Below are positions 27,245 through 35,690 of a stretch of 64,000 nucleotides of DNA, piece after piece. The notes beneath the pieces were generated by a model. It saw nothing but the letters and a program-made list of their open reading frames with translations, did not search any database and was not told where the DNA came from. The position numbers and the translations under genes are program-made. How positions within the stretch are numbered: position 1 is the first letter of the stretch; each line of letters opens with the position of its first letter. The stretch is taken from contig NZ_JAFKON010000002.1 in the NCBI RefSeq assembly GCF_022803015.1, positions 1 to 64,000 of the forward strand. Direction: 5' to 3'. The stretch comes from Arthrobacter humicola (GTDB taxonomy: Bacteria; Actinomycetota; Actinomycetes; Actinomycetales; Micrococcaceae).

Positions 27245-28378
27245 ATGCCAAAGCAAATGTCCAGACACTCTTCTGTCCTGAAGAGTCCGCGCCGGCAGGC
27301 CGGACAACCCCGGGCGCATCCCGGCGAACCGAGCCACGGCCCGCTGACGGCGGAGGAACTCCAGCTCGCCGTGCGGAACCATTCCATGCCGCTCGAGGCC
27401 CTGCGGAGCGACACCACACCGCCCGGACTGCACTACGTACTCACGCACTTCGACATCCCGTTCATCGACGCCGAGCACTGGCATCTGTGGATCGGCGGCG
27501 CCGTGCAGCGGTCCTTCGAACTGAGCCTGCGGGCCTTGCTCCGGGCACCGAGCATCACCCTCCCGGTCACCCTGGAGTGCGCCGGCAACGGCCGGTCCCT
27601 CCTGCGGCCCCGCCCGCTGAGCCAGCCGTGGGTACTCGAGGGAGTCGGGACCGCCGTGTGGACCGGTGTCCCGCTCGCCTACCTGCTGACGCGGGCCGGA
27701 GTGGAGGACGACGCCGTGGAGGTGGTCTTCACCGGGGCCGACGCCGGCAGCCAGGGCGGCGTCGCCCAGCAGTACGCGCGCAGCCTGCCGATCGAGGAGG
27801 CCCTGCGTCCCGACGTCGTGCTCGCCTACCGGATGAACGGCGCGGACCTGCCGCCGCAGCACGGCTATCCGCTCCGGCTTGTGGTGCCCGGCTGGTACGG
27901 CATGGCGAGCGTGAAGTGGCTGACCTCGATCAAGGTTCTGACCAAGCCCTATGACGGTTTCCAGCAGGCGGTGGCGTACCGCTACCAGCATGATGCCGAG
28001 GATCCCGGAACCCCGGTCACCTGGATCAAGGTCCGCTCGCTCATGGTGCCCCCGGGCGTCCCGGATTTCTTCACCCGGAGCCGGATCCTGCCCCCGGGAC
28101 CGGTGATGCTCACCGGCCGGGCCTGGTCCGGGCAGGGCGCCGTGCAGCGCGTCGACGTCGGAATCGACGGAAAGTGGGCCGCGGCCCATCTGGAGCACCC
28201 GGCAGCGCCGTTCGCGTGGTGTGCGTGGTCGATGCCGTGGGTGGCCGATCCGGGCGAACATGAGCTCTCCTGCCGTGCCACGGATGCCAGCGGCGCGGTC
28301 CAGCCGCTGGAACCGGAATGGAACTACCAGGGCATGGGCAACAACGTGGTGCAGCGGATCAAGGTCAGCGTGGCATAG
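27245..28378 (+). CDS. Sulfite oxidase-like molybdopterin oxidoreductase
   Basis: This 377-residue protein matches the sulfite oxidase/YedY superfamily. The molybdenum ligand is probably Cys112 in LECAGNGR. Cofactor contacts lie in HGYPLRLVVPGWYGMASVKWL, and a C-terminal Ig-like dimerisation domain (about 280-377) contains PGPVMLTGRAWSG and WNYQGMGNN. No clear Tat signal is seen; the basic N-terminus before residue 45 is unusual. The electron acceptor and substrate are unknown. Confidence 0.88.
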   Translation: MPKQMSRHSSVLKSPRRQAGQPRAHPGEPSHGPLTAEELQLAVRNHSMPLEALRSDTTPPGLHYVLTHFDIPFIDAEHWHLWIGGAVQRSFELSLRALLRAPSITLPVTLECAGNGRSLLRPRPLSQPWVLEGVGTAVWTGVPLAYLLTRAGVEDDAVEVVFTGADAGSQGGVAQQYARSLPIEEALRPDVVLAYRMNGADLPPQHGYPLRLVVPGWYGMASVKWLTSIKVLTKPYDGFQQAVAYRYQHDAEDPGTPVTWIKVRSLMVPPGVPDFFTRSRILPPGPVMLTGRAWSGQGAVQRVDVGIDGKWAAAHLEHPAAPFAWCAWSMPWVADPGEHELSCRATDASGAVQPLEPEWNYQGMGNNVVQRIKVSVA

Positions 28379-28395
28379 CGCCCCACCCGGGGCGC
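28378..28395. terminator. Hairpin between convergent genes
   Basis: A 7-bp GC stem (GCGCCCC and GGGGCGC) with a short loop lies between the ends of the molybdopterin oxidoreductase and ctaG genes and could stop transcription from both sides. Confidence 0.5.
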
Positions 28396-28401
28396 GGGGA
28401 G

Positions 28402-29283
28402 TTAGCGGCCGCGCCGCAGGTGCTCCGCATTCAGTTCATCGAGCTGGGAATCCGTGAGCTCGTCAAAGCCGCGGGCCTCGCGTTTGTCGCTGCGGGAGAA
28501 GCGGATGAACATCAGGATGATCAGGGGCAAGTCGACAATTTCGCAGATGAACCACAGGACGTCCCCCGCCAGCTGCTGGTCACGCAGGGCGTTGGGGAAC
28601 CAGCCCAGCGCAGACGGCGTCGATGCGACGTGATCCAGCACCTGGCCGTTGAGGCGCAGCAGGATCCCGGGCACGGCATCGACCAGCAACTCGATGAAAA
28701 CAAACACGAACTCCATGATGAAGAACGCGCTGGAGCGGCGGAAGTCCGCGTCCTCGATGATCGGCAGGGCCATCATCATGCCAAGCAGCGGGACCCCGAC
28801 TGTCAGGAGCGCCTCGGCCCAAGCGGCTGTGCGGAGGGTGTAGAACGCCGGAGTCAGGAAGGTGGAGAAGAGGGCAAGGCCCAGGAGCGGGGCGGCCATG
28901 GAGTTGCCGGCCAACCGCACCGCACCGTGGGCGAGCGCCCTGTTCAGCCGGCCGACGCCGCGCGGCGGCAGGGCCGTACGGGCGAGGGAGATGGGTTTTC
29001 CCAGGCCGATCAGCAGCGGCACCACGAAGAGCAGCAGGGAAATCTTGAGCGTGAAGGCCCACCGGAGCTGCGCGCTGTAGACGCCAGGGAACCCGCACGT
29101 CAGCACTGTCAGGGACCCAAGGCCCAGAAGATAGAACGCCAGCGTCCGCCACACGGGATGGCGGTGCCCGCGCGCCGCCGCGGCCCTCAGGCCCAGCGCA
29201 TACAGCAACGCCGAGCCGCCGATCAGGGCGGCGGCGGCCCAGTCGATCTGCCAGGCGGTGAGGACTACATCAAGGGGCGGCAC
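28402..29283 (-). CDS. ctaG: Cytochrome c oxidase assembly protein (CtaG-like)
   Basis: This 293-residue membrane protein of the Caa3-CtaG family has about seven hydrophobic segments. Typical blocks are LDVVLTAWQIDWAAAALIGG, TCGFPGVYS, the LTPAFYTLRTAAW segment and ERLLV-like IELLVDAVPGILLRL. The family helps copper delivery to the terminal oxidase. The likely start is GTG at 29283, but the frame is open upstream without any stop into the RpiB-like region (29284-29835). A fused product is therefore possible. The last residues are charged and cytoplasmic. Confidence 0.82.
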   Translation of the reverse strand: MPPLDVVLTAWQIDWAAAALIGGSALLYALGLRAAAARGHRHPVWRTLAFYLLGLGSLTVLTCGFPGVYSAQLRWAFTLKISLLLFVVPLLIGLGKPISLARTALPPRGVGRLNRALAHGAVRLAGNSMAAPLLGLALFSTFLTPAFYTLRTAAWAEALLTVGVPLLGMMMALPIIEDADFRRSSAFFIMEFVFVFIELLVDAVPGILLRLNGQVLDHVASTPSALGWFPNALRDQQLAGDVLWFICEIVDLPLIILMFIRFSRSDKREARGFDELTDSQLDELNAEHLRRGR

Positions 29284-29835
29284 GGGCTCATGATAGATAC
29301 CATTTCTTGGAAGACGCCGGGCCCGTGCCTGGCCGGGCGTCCCGGGGCAGGCCTCAGCATCCTCGTAGCCGGTCAGCACCTTGACCTTGTCCGCCGAGGC
29401 GGACGAGGGATCGAAGGTGTAGCCGATCCACTCCCGCGCGTGCCGCCGTGCCAGTTCCAGTCCCACCACGCGCTGGCCCATCGTGAGGACCTGGCAGTCG
29501 TTGGAGAGTACGGACCGCTCCACGCTGAAGCAGTCATGGGCGGTCGCGGCCCGGATGCCGTCCACCTTGTTGGCGGCAATGGCGACCCCGATCCCCGTGC
29601 CGCAGAACAGGATGGCCCGGTCCGCCTGCCCGTCCCGGATCAATTCGCCCGCGGCGATGCCCACGTACGGGTAGGGCTTGGCGAACTCCTCCGGGGCGTC
29701 GCCGCGGTTGACGCCTATATCGATGACCTCGGCCACCCGCGGGTCCGTCCGGAGGTCCGCCAGGATCTGGTCCTTGTAGTCCACTCCGGCTTCGTCCGCA
29801 CCCACAATGAGCCGGATCCCTGCTCCCGGGCTCAC
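29284..29835 (-). CDS. RpiB/LacAB-type sugar-phosphate isomerase domain, reads into ctaG without stop
   Basis: This region encodes about 184 codons of an RpiB/EryI-like isomerase, of the class that converts D-erythrulose-4-phosphate to D-erythrose-4-phosphate. Family marks are IRLIVGADEAGVDYKDQI, AKPYPYVGIAAGELI, ILFCGTGIGVAIAANK with the usual cysteine, and NDCQVLTMGQRVVG. Normal members end near VLTGYEDAE; here the frame goes on in phase through 25 extra codons into ctaG. The GTG start at 29835 overlaps the stop of the truncated kinase remnant (GTGA). This could be a true fusion, a recent loss of the stop, or an assembly error. Confidence 0.75.
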
Positions 29836-30381
29836 GGGCGTGCCCCTGCAGCCTGCCGCACACCGGCAAGGTGCGGACCGAACACAGTGAACACCATCGC
29901 CAGGGACGTGGCTCCGGGGTCGGGTGTGCCCACGCTCTTTTCCGCCAGGGGCCGCGCCCGGCCCTTCAGCGGGCGCAGGGCCGCGGTGGCCTGGGCCGCG
30001 GAGGCAGCCTCCCGCGCAGCTTCCGCCCACCCGGCATCCGCCCCGGCCCCTGCGCTGGTGAGCCGGCTGAAGGTCCCGGCAAACGGGACCAGCGCGTCCA
30101 CCATGGTCTTGTCGCCGAAGACCGTAAAATCACCGGCAATGCCGCGTCATTTTTCCGACTCCGACGGCGGCGCCGTCGGCCAGTCCGGTGCCGATCAGCC
30201 CGGCGAAGGCCGGGTAGTGCCCCGAGCCGCCGCCGGCCAGCACGGCCACCTTCGGTTGGCGGGGCCGGTACCGGCGGACGGCGCCGCCGGGCACCTGGCG
30301 CACCAGGTTCGCATGGACGTCGCAGAAGCCGGCGGGGGCTTCTTCGGCGAAATCGGACGGGTTGTTAAACATTCTGGTCAT
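29832..30381 (-). pseudogene. Dihydroxyacetone/erythrulose kinase (DhaKL type), internal deletion and frameshift
   Basis: The first 73 codons from 30381 (MTRMFNNPSDFAEE to LADGAAVG) match the N-terminus of DhaK-type kinases, including VAVLAGGGSGHYPAF. The reading frame then ends after a short unrelated run at 30130. In another frame, from about 30145 to 29832, the sequence resumes with GDKTMVDALVPFAGTF and RARPLAEKSVGTPDPGATS, the C-terminus of the DhaL domain. The substrate-binding histidine region and most of DhaL are gone, so the product cannot be an active kinase. The gene order matches DhaK/EryI-type tetrose operons. Confidence 0.85.
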
Positions 30382-30426
30382 CGTGGGCTCTTTCAGCTGC
30401 TCGCGGTCTTCTCAACGGCGGGACTG

Positions 30427-31200
30427 CTAGTGGATGTGGCTTCCGCCGTTGATATCGATGGTGGTCCCGGTGAGGTAGGCGGACTCCTCGGAGGACAGGA
30501 AGGTGATGACGGCCGCGATTTCCTCGGTGCTGGCGTTGCGCCCCAGCGGAATTCCGGCGTTGATGGCCGCTTCCTGCTCTTCGGTGCTGCCCACGCGGAT
30601 ATTCGTGTCCACGGCGCCGGGGGTGATGGCGTTGACGGTCACGCCGGTGCTGCCGATTTCGCGGGCCAGGGCCTTAGTGAAGCCCAGGATGGCCGCCTTG
30701 GCCGCGGAATAGGGCACCTTGCCGAAGACGCCGCCGCCGCGCTGGGCAGAGACGGAGGACATGTTCACGATCCGGCCCCAGCCGCTGGCGATCATGTCCG
30801 GCAGGAAGGCGCGGGTGACAAGGTAGGTTCCCGTCGCGTTCACGGCCATGACCTTGTTCCAGAGCTCCAGGGTGGTCTCGAGGAACGGCACCGGGGAGGT
30901 GATGCCGGCGATGTTGGCGAGGGCCCCGACGGCGGGAAGGCTGCCGGAGCGGACTTCGGCGGCCACGGCGTTGTACGCGGCTGTCACGGAGTCCTCGCTG
31001 GCGACGTCGACCTCGTAGCCAAAGGCGGGAACGGTGAACTCGTTTCCGATCTCCGCTGCGACCTTGGCGGACTTCTCGCCATCGAGGTCCAGGATCACCA
31101 CGGCCCAACCCTGGCTGGCGTAGCGGCGTGCGGTGGTGATGCCGATGCCCCGGTCCGAAGTTGCCCCGGTGAGGACGGCGGTGCGCTGGATGGTGCTCAT
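30427..31200 (-). CDS. SDR-family dehydrogenase of the tetrose locus
   Basis: This 257-residue classical SDR has the cofactor motif TGATSDRGIG, NIAG after the third strand, catalytic Ser in MSSVSAQ and YxxxK in YSAAKAAILG. The C-terminus INGGSHIH is family-like. It resembles 3-oxoacyl-ACP reductase/polyol dehydrogenases. Its position between the isomerase and the kinase remnant suggests polyol or tetrulose oxidation, possibly an erythritol or threitol dehydrogenase. The exact substrate is inferred from context only. Confidence 0.88.
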   Translation of the reverse strand: MSTIQRTAVLTGATSDRGIGITTARRYASQGWAVVILDLDGEKSAKVAAEIGNEFTVPAFGYEVDVASEDSVTAAYNAVAAEVRSGSLPAVGALANIAGITSPVPFLETTLELWNKVMAVNATGTYLVTRAFLPDMIASGWGRIVNMSSVSAQRGGGVFGKVPYSAAKAAILGFTKALAREIGSTGVTVNAITPGAVDTNIRVGSTEEQEAAINAGIPLGRNASTEEIAAVITFLSSEESAYLTGTTIDINGGSHIH

Positions 31201-31233
31201 GATGCTCCTTGGGTTGTTCGTTGGTGTGGCAAG

Positions 31234-32064
31234 TCAGATGAGGTCTGTGATGAAGCTCGCGGCCTTGGCGGCCGCCGCGGGGCGCTCCCCGTGGGTCACG
31301 TCCCGGGTCTCCAGCTCCAGGGAGAAGTGGCCGGTGTAGCCGTCGGCCGCGAGGGCCTCCAGACCGGCGGCGAAATCGGCCTGGCCGTTGCCGATGCTGA
31401 GGTTGATGTTCCCCGGCACGGCATCGCGCAAGTGAACATGGGCGATGCGGCCCTGATGGCGCCTGAGGTAGTCCAACGGATCCTCGCCGGCGGCCACGAT
31501 ATGGCTAAAGTCCATGACGATCCCGACCCCGGAACCGGCCAGCCGCCCGGCCAGCAATTCCGCGCGCTCGAGGTTCCAGCAGAACCGCAGGAAGTGCAGG
31601 GACTCGGTCCAGAGCTCGACGCCGAACACGTCGGCCCGCCGCTTGGCGGCGGTGAGTTGCGCGGCAATGGTGTCCAGGTCCTCGTCGAGGCTGCGGACCG
31701 GGTCGCGGCCGAGGGCGCCGCAGGGCAGGACCAGCGCCTTGGCGCCCGTGCCGGCTGCCAAGGTGAGCAGCGCGTCAAGGTGCCGGTTTCGTGCTGCGTG
31801 TGCGTCGGCGTCGGCGTCGAGCAAGGCGTTCAGGTCCCCGATGTCCCCGTTGACCGACCGGACCCGCAGCCCGGAGGCAACCACCTCGGCCGTGACGGCG
31901 GCGACGGCATCGGCGTCGAGGTCGTAGGGAACGTGGTCGCACACTCCGGGTAGCGCACCGAGATCTAGTTCCTCGAAGCCGAGGCCTTCGATGGTGCGCA
32001 GGGCCTCTGGCAGGCTCTGGTGGCGGAAGCTGATGGACGAGCAGCCGAGTCGGGAATTGAACAT
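31234..32064 (-). CDS. TIM-barrel sugar-phosphate isomerase/epimerase (EryH-like)
   Basis: This 276-residue protein belongs to the xylose isomerase-like TIM barrel (AP endonuclease 2) superfamily. Metal-binding residues are expected in ELWTESLHFLRF, MDFSHIVAAGED and HVHLRDAVPGNINLSIG. The family includes hydroxypyruvate isomerase and the L-erythrulose-1-phosphate isomerase EryH. The ATG at 32064 has an AGAGGA site upstream. It is the first gene of the leftward half of the locus and is divergent from the transporter, with a shared operator region. Confidence 0.85.
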   Translation of the reverse strand: MFNSRLGCSSISFRHQSLPEALRTIEGLGFEELDLGALPGVCDHVPYDLDADAVAAVTAEVVASGLRVRSVNGDIGDLNALLDADADAHAARNRHLDALLTLAAGTGAKALVLPCGALGRDPVRSLDEDLDTIAAQLTAAKRRADVFGVELWTESLHFLRFCWNLERAELLAGRLAGSGVGIVMDFSHIVAAGEDPLDYLRRHQGRIAHVHLRDAVPGNINLSIGNGQADFAAGLEALAADGYTGHFSLELETRDVTHGERPAAAAKAASFITDLI

Positions 32065-32128
32065 CGTCGTTAATCCTCTGGTTGCGCCCGGAGGCGGTGG
32101 TGATATGGACCACACTATAGAATTCGAC

Positions 32129-32163
32129 TGTCAACAGTCAACCTTTGAAGTTGACTGTTGACA
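32129..32163. promoter_or_regulatory. Perfect inverted repeat in the divergent promoter of the tetrose locus
   Basis: The 14-base arms TGTCAACAGTCAAC (32129-32142) and GTTGACTGTTGACA (32150-32163) are exact reverse complements with a 7-base spacer. They contain the 9-mer ACAGTCAAC in each orientation. The same word recurs before the transporter and the GntR gene, so this is a likely GntR operator. Confidence 0.75.
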
Positions 32164-32198
32164 TTGCCTTATGGCGCGGGTCACACTGGCGTATCATC

Positions 32199-32212
32199 TG
32201 TTAACAGTCGAC
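32199..32212. promoter_or_regulatory. Second operator-like site before the MFS transporter
   Basis: TGTTAACAGTCGAC contains ACAGTCGAC, a variant of the shared operator word. It ends 46 bases before the transporter ATG, where a repressor would block the promoter. Confidence 0.6.
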
Positions 32213-32258
32213 AGTGTCGGTGCGGAAGCGTCGGCAGCTCTCTTCGAAAGGGATTGAC

Positions 32259-33596
32259 ATGAGCAACGAAGCTCTCACCATGCGGGGCCCGGTGCACGGC
32301 ACCAGGGAAGCGAAACGGGTCGCGATCGGCTCCAGCGTCGGCGCCGTCATCGAAACCTATGACTTCATCGGCTTCGGCACAGCGGCTGCCCTGTACTTCG
32401 GTACGGCCTTCTTCCCCACCGGCGATCCTGTGACCGGAACCCTGGCTGCCTTCGCCACCCTGGGTGTCGGCTTCGCGGCGCGCCCGATCGGCGGCATCAT
32501 CGGCGGGCACCTTGGGGACAAGGTCGGCCGCAAGCCGGTCCTGGTGGCCTCCCTGATCCTCATGGGCATCGCCACTTTCGTCATAGGCCTGCTCCCCACC
32601 TACGCCCAGGTGGGTCTGCTGGCTCCGGCTCTGCTGGTGTTTGTCCGCATCGTCCAGGGCCTGGCCTTCGGCGCGGAGTGGGGCGGCGCCATCCTCATGA
32701 GCTACGAACACGCACCCTGGAAATCGAAGGGAAAGTACACAGGCATGGTCCAGGCCGGCTTCCCGGTCGGGCTGCTGCTGGCCAACCTCGTGTTCCTCTT
32801 CAGCGTCCAGCTCGGCGGCGAACTCGCCTGGCGCATTCCCTTCCTGGCCAGCATCGTGCTGGTCGTCGTCGGACTGATCATCCGCTCCAAGGTCCCCGAA
32901 TCCCCCGTCTTCGACGAGGTCAAGGACAGCGGCGACATCGTCAAGTCGCCCATCAAGGAGGTCCTGAAGACCGACTGGCGCAACATCGTCAAGGGCATCG
33001 GCCTGCGCATCGCCGAGACCGCCGGCTACGCCGTGTCCATCACTTACATGATTTCCTACCTGAACAGCCAGCACCTGGCCGACAAGTCGCAGACGCTCGT
33101 GGCCTTGTGCATCGCCTCCGCAATCGGCATCTTCGCCACCCAGGCCTGGGCACGGCTGACGGACAGGATCGGCCGGCGCCCGCTGTATATCTGGTCCTGC
33201 GCCTTCGCCGTTGCCTTCGCGGTGCCGATGTTCCTGCTGGTCAACACCGGACTGTTCATCTTCATCATCGCCACCCTCGTGATCTCCTACGCCGTCTGCC
33301 AGAACTCCCTGGCCGGCGCCCAGGGCCCGTGGTTCCCGGAGCTGTTCCAGGCCAAGACCCGCGCCTCCGGCGCCTCGCTGGCCTACCAGATCTCGGCCAT
33401 GGTCTCAGGGTTCACCCCGTTCATCACCACATTGCTCTTCGTCAGCTTCGGCTGGATGGGACCGGCACTGCTCTTCGGCACCTACGCCGCCATCGGCCTG
33501 TGGGCCGCCGTCGCCACCCGTGAAACCTGGGGCAAGCGCGAACGGGATTTCGCGGATCAGGCTACCAAAAGCACCCCCACCCACGTGAGCGCGTAG
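32259..33596 (+). CDS. MFS transporter, MHS (metabolite:H+ symporter) family
   Basis: This 445-residue, twelve-helix transporter carries the MHS-type N-terminus (AIGSSVGAVIETYDFIGFGTAAALYF) and the loop 2-3 motif GGHLGDKVGRKPVLV, with a related motif RLTDRIGRRPLYIW in the second half. MHS proteins import organic acids, osmolytes and small polyols with protons. The ATG at 32259 has AAAGGGA upstream. It heads the rightward operon with the split transketolase, so the cargo is probably the tetritol or tetrulose broken down here; that is inference. Confidence 0.9.
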   Translation: MSNEALTMRGPVHGTREAKRVAIGSSVGAVIETYDFIGFGTAAALYFGTAFFPTGDPVTGTLAAFATLGVGFAARPIGGIIGGHLGDKVGRKPVLVASLILMGIATFVIGLLPTYAQVGLLAPALLVFVRIVQGLAFGAEWGGAILMSYEHAPWKSKGKYTGMVQAGFPVGLLLANLVFLFSVQLGGELAWRIPFLASIVLVVVGLIIRSKVPESPVFDEVKDSGDIVKSPIKEVLKTDWRNIVKGIGLRIAETAGYAVSITYMISYLNSQHLADKSQTLVALCIASAIGIFATQAWARLTDRIGRRPLYIWSCAFAVAFAVPMFLLVNTGLFIFIIATLVISYAVCQNSLAGAQGPWFPELFQAKTRASGASLAYQISAMVSGFTPFITTLLFVSFGWMGPALLFGTYAAIGLWAAVATRETWGKRERDFADQATKSTPTHVSA

Positions 33597-33667
33597 ATAC
33601 GCACCGCCCGGAAGCCGTCGAAGGCCTCCCGCAGCAGCTCGCCACGTCATATCTGAAAGGAAGAATC

Positions 33668-34567
33668 GTGGTTTCAACACAGGAAATAACCACCCGAGGC
33701 AACGCCTCCGACGCCGAGGCAGAACGCCTGGCACGGGTCGAAGGGGCCGCCTACCGGATCCGCCACCATGCCCTGAACATGGGCGAAGTCCAAGGCCAAG
33801 GCTACGTTGGCCAGGCCCTCGGCGCGGCCGACATGCTCGCCGCGGTCTACGCGGACCAGCTCCGGTTCCGCGCCGACGACCCTGAGTGGGAGGACCGCGA
33901 CCGGTTCCTGCTCTCCACCGGCCACTACGCGATCGGCCACTACGCGGCCCTCGCCGAGGCCGGAATCATCCCCGTCAAGGAACTGGAGACCTACGGCTCG
34001 GACGACTCCCGGCTGCCGATGTCCGGGATGTCCACATACACCCCCGGCATGGAGATTTCCGGCGGCTCCCTCGGCCACGGACTCTCCATCGCCGTCGGCG
34101 CCGCCCTGGGCCTGCGCTACCAGGGTTCGGGTTCCCGGGTCTATAACTTCCTCTCCGACGGCGAACTTGACGAGGGATCCACGTGGGAGGCCGCGATGGG
34201 CGCCCACCACCACCACCTCGGCAACCTCACCGCCATGGTGGACATCAACGCCCTGCAGGCCGACGGCAAGACCGACACCGTGCTGCGCACCGAGCCCGTC
34301 ACCGAAAAGTGGCAGGCGTTTGGCTGGTACGCCCAGCGCGTGAACGGGAACGACGTCGGCGCGCTGCTGGCCGCGTTCGACAACGCGGCCGCCCAGGCGG
34401 CCGCCGTCGGACGTCCCTCCGTGATCCTGTGCGACACGAAGGTGGGCCGCGGCGTGCCGCTGCTCGAGGACCGCGAAAAAGCCCACTTCATGCGCATCGA
34501 AGAACACGAATGGCAGCTCTGCCGCGAGCAGCTGACCGCAGGTTTCGAAGGAAAGGCCGCACGATGA
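33668..34567 (+). CDS. Transketolase, N-terminal (thiamine diphosphate pyrimidine-binding) subunit
   Basis: This 299-residue protein corresponds to the first domain of transketolase. The HHALNMGEVQGQGYVGQALGAAD segment, GHYAIGHYAAL, and the ThDP/metal motif LSDGELDEGSTWEA ending in MVDIN are clear. It starts with GTG at 33668 behind AAAGGAAG. The separate C-terminal subunit begins with an ATGA overlap. Together they would move two-carbon units between sugar phosphates, a natural sink for erythrose-4-phosphate. Confidence 0.93.
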   Translation: MVSTQEITTRGNASDAEAERLARVEGAAYRIRHHALNMGEVQGQGYVGQALGAADMLAAVYADQLRFRADDPEWEDRDRFLLSTGHYAIGHYAALAEAGIIPVKELETYGSDDSRLPMSGMSTYTPGMEISGGSLGHGLSIAVGAALGLRYQGSGSRVYNFLSDGELDEGSTWEAAMGAHHHHLGNLTAMVDINALQADGKTDTVLRTEPVTEKWQAFGWYAQRVNGNDVGALLAAFDNAAAQAAAVGRPSVILCDTKVGRGVPLLEDREKAHFMRIEEHEWQLCREQLTAGFEGKAAR

Positions 34568-35556
34568 GTACCGCAACAACACCGAAGCTGAAAACCTCTG
34601 CCATGATCGCCTCCTTCGCGGACCCGGGCCAGAAGACCGCGTCCGCGCCGTTCGGGCACGCCCTGGTCAAGGCCGCGCAGGTGAACGACAAGATCGTGGG
34701 ACTGACCGCGGACCTGGGCAAGTACACGGACATGCACATTTTCGCCCAGGCATTCCCGGAACGCTTCTTCCAGATGGGCATGGCCGAACAGCTGCTCTTC
34801 GGCGCCGCGGCGGGCCTGGCTGAGACCGGCCTGGTCCCGTTCGCCTCGACGTACTCGGTGTTCGCTGCCCGGCGCGCCTACGATTTCCTGTGCCTGGATG
34901 CCGCCGAGCCAAACCTCAACGTCAATATCGTCGGCGGGCTCCCGGGGCTGACCACCGGCTACGGTCCAAGCCACCAGGCGACCGAGGACATGGCGATCTT
35001 CCGCGGCATGCCCAATCTGACCATCGTGGACCCGTGCGACTCGCTGGACATCGAGCAGGCCGTCCCCCAACTGGCCGCCAGCGAGGGCCCCACGTACCTA
35101 CGACTGCTGCGCGGCAACGTCCCCACCGTGCTGGACGAGTACGACTACACGTTCGAACTCGGCAAGGCGAAAGTCCTGCGTGGCGGCCGTGACGTCGTCT
35201 TCATCTCCAGCGGGCTGATGACCATGCGGGCACTCCAGGCGGCCGAGGCGCTGGCTGCCCACCACGTGGATGTCGCCGTCGTCCACGCCCCCACCATCAA
35301 GCCGTTCGACGCCGCGACGGTCCTCGCCGAGCTGAACACCGACCGCCTCGCGGTCACGCTGGAGAACCACAGTGTGGTGGGCGGGTTGTTCGAGACCGTG
35401 GCCTCGGCCGTGGTCACCGCGGGGCTGGGTAAACGGGTGGTGCCGGTAGCGCTGCCGGACGAATTCCTGGACGCGGGCGCGCTGCCCACCCTGCACGAAC
35501 GCTACGGCCTCTCGGTGCAGAGGGTCGTTGCCAAGGTGCTCGCCGAACTCGGCTGA
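34564..35556 (+). CDS. Transketolase, C-terminal subunit
   Basis: This 330-residue protein supplies the pyrimidine and C-terminal domains of a split transketolase. MGMAEQLLFGAAAGLAETG carries the catalytic glutamate, followed by PGLTTGYGPSHQATEDMA and LRLLRGNVPTV. The ATG at 34564 overlaps the stop of the N-terminal subunit, so the pair is translationally coupled. The C-terminal domain resembles pyruvate dehydrogenase E1-beta/DXPS-type ends. Confidence 0.93.
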   Translation: MSTATTPKLKTSAMIASFADPGQKTASAPFGHALVKAAQVNDKIVGLTADLGKYTDMHIFAQAFPERFFQMGMAEQLLFGAAAGLAETGLVPFASTYSVFAARRAYDFLCLDAAEPNLNVNIVGGLPGLTTGYGPSHQATEDMAIFRGMPNLTIVDPCDSLDIEQAVPQLAASEGPTYLRLLRGNVPTVLDEYDYTFELGKAKVLRGGRDVVFISSGLMTMRALQAAEALAAHHVDVAVVHAPTIKPFDAATVLAELNTDRLAVTLENHSVVGGLFETVASAVVTAGLGKRVVPVALPDEFLDAGALPTLHERYGLSVQRVVAKVLAELG

Positions 35557-35573
35557 GCCGGAGGGAACAGCCT

Positions 35574-35608
35574 ACGGGCGGGGGCCGGCAGCTGCCGGAC
35601 CCGCCCGT
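35574..35608 (+). terminator. GC hairpin after the split transketolase
   Basis: Arms ACGGGCGGGGGCCGGCA and TGCCGGACCCGCCCGT form a stem of about 16 bp with one bulge and a two-base loop, 17 bases after the transketolase stop. Confidence 0.6.
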
Positions 35609-35616
35609 GCCGTACC

Positions 35617-35669
35617 ATCAACTGTTAACACACGAACTGTAAACAGTTGACCACTGACAAACAGTTGAC
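35617..35669. promoter_or_regulatory. Cluster of three operator words before the GntR gene
   Basis: ACAGTTGAC occurs at 35643-35651 and 35661-35669, and a near-copy on the other strand at 35617-35625. They match the words in the 32129-32212 region. The cluster ends 21 bases before the regulator ATG, which predicts autoregulation. Confidence 0.65.
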
Positions 35670-35690
35670 CGCTGAGCGTGAGGACTAACA

